This document shows positions 63,377 to 64,000 of a DNA stretch of 64,000 nucleotides, piece by piece. Source of the DNA: Flavobacterium tructae (GTDB lineage Bacteria > Bacteroidota > Bacteroidia > Flavobacteriales > Flavobacteriaceae); contig NZ_MUHH01000028.1 in assembly GCF_002217475.1 (NCBI RefSeq), positions 62,001 through 126,000 on the forward strand. Direction: 5' to 3'. The notes beneath the pieces are model-generated. The model saw only the letters and a list, made by a program, of their open reading frames with translations. It was not told the DNA's origin and did no database searches. The position numbers and the translations under genes are program-made. Position 1 is the first letter of the stretch, and each line of letters starts with the position of its first letter.

Positions 63377-63988
63377 TTAAAAAGTTGTTGAGGAAAGAAG
63401 AAGAATTAACGAAACACTACCCTTCCATTCCTTGCGAAGAGTAAGTAAACCGCGGTGTAGTAAGTTACTTGCTGATTGATAATTTACTTCCAGCATATCG
63501 GCAATTTGATCAACGGTTAAGCCTTGATGGTATCTTAAATATAAGGCCTCTTTTTGTCGTGCCGGTAAATTGTTTAATAATTTATTCAAATGAATTACTT
63601 TTTCTTTTGTAGCATAATCATCATCCATGAGATCATGTTCTACAGAGAACTCTAAAAGAAAAGCAATTGAATCTGTGCTTGCGGACTTGCGAAAAATATG
63701 ATCACGCTCGTATAAACGTGCAATACGCTTGCGTACACTTGATAATAAATAGGCTTTTACTACAACCGAACTTTGAAGCCCATTCTTGTAAACCCAAATA
63801 TCTGTAAAAACATCCTGAACACAATCCTGTACCTTTTCGGCATTCGGAGAAAGTGAATTTCCATAATTTACCAAATCACCATAGTATTTTTCAAACAACA
63901 AAGAGAATGACTTTTCATCTCCATTTTTCAAGTTAGTCCAAAGCGTAAGATCGTCCGATGTTTTGAATTGTAGAGTTTTGGTATTCAT
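63377..63988 (-). CDS. ECF RNA polymerase sigma factor (FecI-like)
   Basis: 203 residues from ATG 63988 (an in-frame TTG at the window edge, 64000, is unlikely). Sigma region 2 spans about residues 24-95 (FEKYYGDLVNYGNSL, VQDCVQDVFTDIW) and region 4 about 135-190 (LPARQKEALYLRYHQGLTVDQIADML). It lies 90 bp before fecR, and the three genes sigma-FecR-SusC form a cell-surface signalling unit. Any upstream control lies outside the window. Confidence 0.94.
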   Translation of the reverse strand: MNTKTLQFKTSDDLTLWTNLKNGDEKSFSLLFEKYYGDLVNYGNSLSPNAEKVQDCVQDVFTDIWVYKNGLQSSVVVKAYLLSSVRKRIARLYERDHIFRKSASTDSIAFLLEFSVEHDLMDDDYATKEKVIHLNKLLNNLPARQKEALYLRYHQGLTVDQIADMLEVNYQSASNLLHRGLLTLRKEWKGSVSLILLLSSTTF

Positions 63989-64000
63989 ATAAAATTGCAA

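Overview
The window is chromosomal DNA from a member of the Bacteroidota, most likely the genus Flavobacterium. The evidence is the AT-rich sequence, TAnnTTTG-type -7 promoter elements in front of many genes, the near absence of Shine-Dalgarno sequences, a SusC/SusD pair under an ECF sigma factor and FecR-type anti-sigma factor, the hisGDCBHAF-IE order with a fused hisB and hisIE, and several Flavobacteriia-type hypothetical proteins. The species cannot be fixed from this sequence alone. I found no rRNA, tRNA, CRISPR array, insertion sequence or integrase.

Layout. 1-11.5 kb is ordinary housekeeping DNA: the end of a DUF885 zinc hydrolase, a small lipoprotein, a YbdG-like mechanosensitive channel overlapping a DUF3817 gene, two SF2 helicases, a type II NADH dehydrogenase, a Bcr/CflA-type exporter and two small secreted proteins. 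11.5-14.6 kb is an AT-rich accessory stretch: an XRE regulator with a palindrome over its promoter, three small membrane proteins of unknown function, a decayed antitoxin tail and a 164-bp imperfect tandem duplication. 14.6-20.4 kb holds a cNMP/CBS/DUF294 signalling protein, a DnaQ-fold exonuclease homologue missing two catalytic residues, a broken VOC gene with SRPBCC and DUF4287 genes, and acetyl-CoA synthetase.

20.9-29.3 kb encodes branched-chain amino acid synthesis in the order leuA-leuB-[leader]-ilvD-ilvB-ilvN-ilvC on the minus strand. 33.7-41.8 kb is the complete histidine operon hisGDCBHAF-IE, also minus, behind its own leader. Both leaders are classical attenuators: a short peptide rich in the end-product amino acid (13 of 25 residues Ile or Val for ilv; five His within six codons for his) followed by an intrinsic terminator. 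Neither would appear in a standard gene list. The ilv attenuator lies between leuB and ilvD, so ilvDBNC can be controlled separately from leuAB. Between the two pathways lie a helical hypothetical protein, an M1 aminopeptidase and a CBM9-like secreted protein.

41.9-53.7 kb has a two-component system, an LTA-synthase-type phosphotransferase (unusual in an outer-membrane bacterium), a zinc phospholipase C/S1-P1-like protein, a secreted hypothetical, a YeiH transporter with a LysR regulator, a VWA membrane protein and fabG. 54.0-64.0 kb is a nutrient-uptake locus: sigma factor, FecR, SusC with an STN signalling domain, SusD, an HExxH lipoprotein and a DUF4302 lipoprotein. Just past its terminator lies a 67-residue double-glycine-leader peptide with four cysteines.

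A theme across the window is the intergenic DNA. Many spacers, including most of those inside the his, leu and ilv operons, carry imperfect palindromes built from short repeated words, with different word families in different spacers. Some families recur (GTTTCAGG, GCCACAGATT, GCTTTAGGC, AAATCCGACA).
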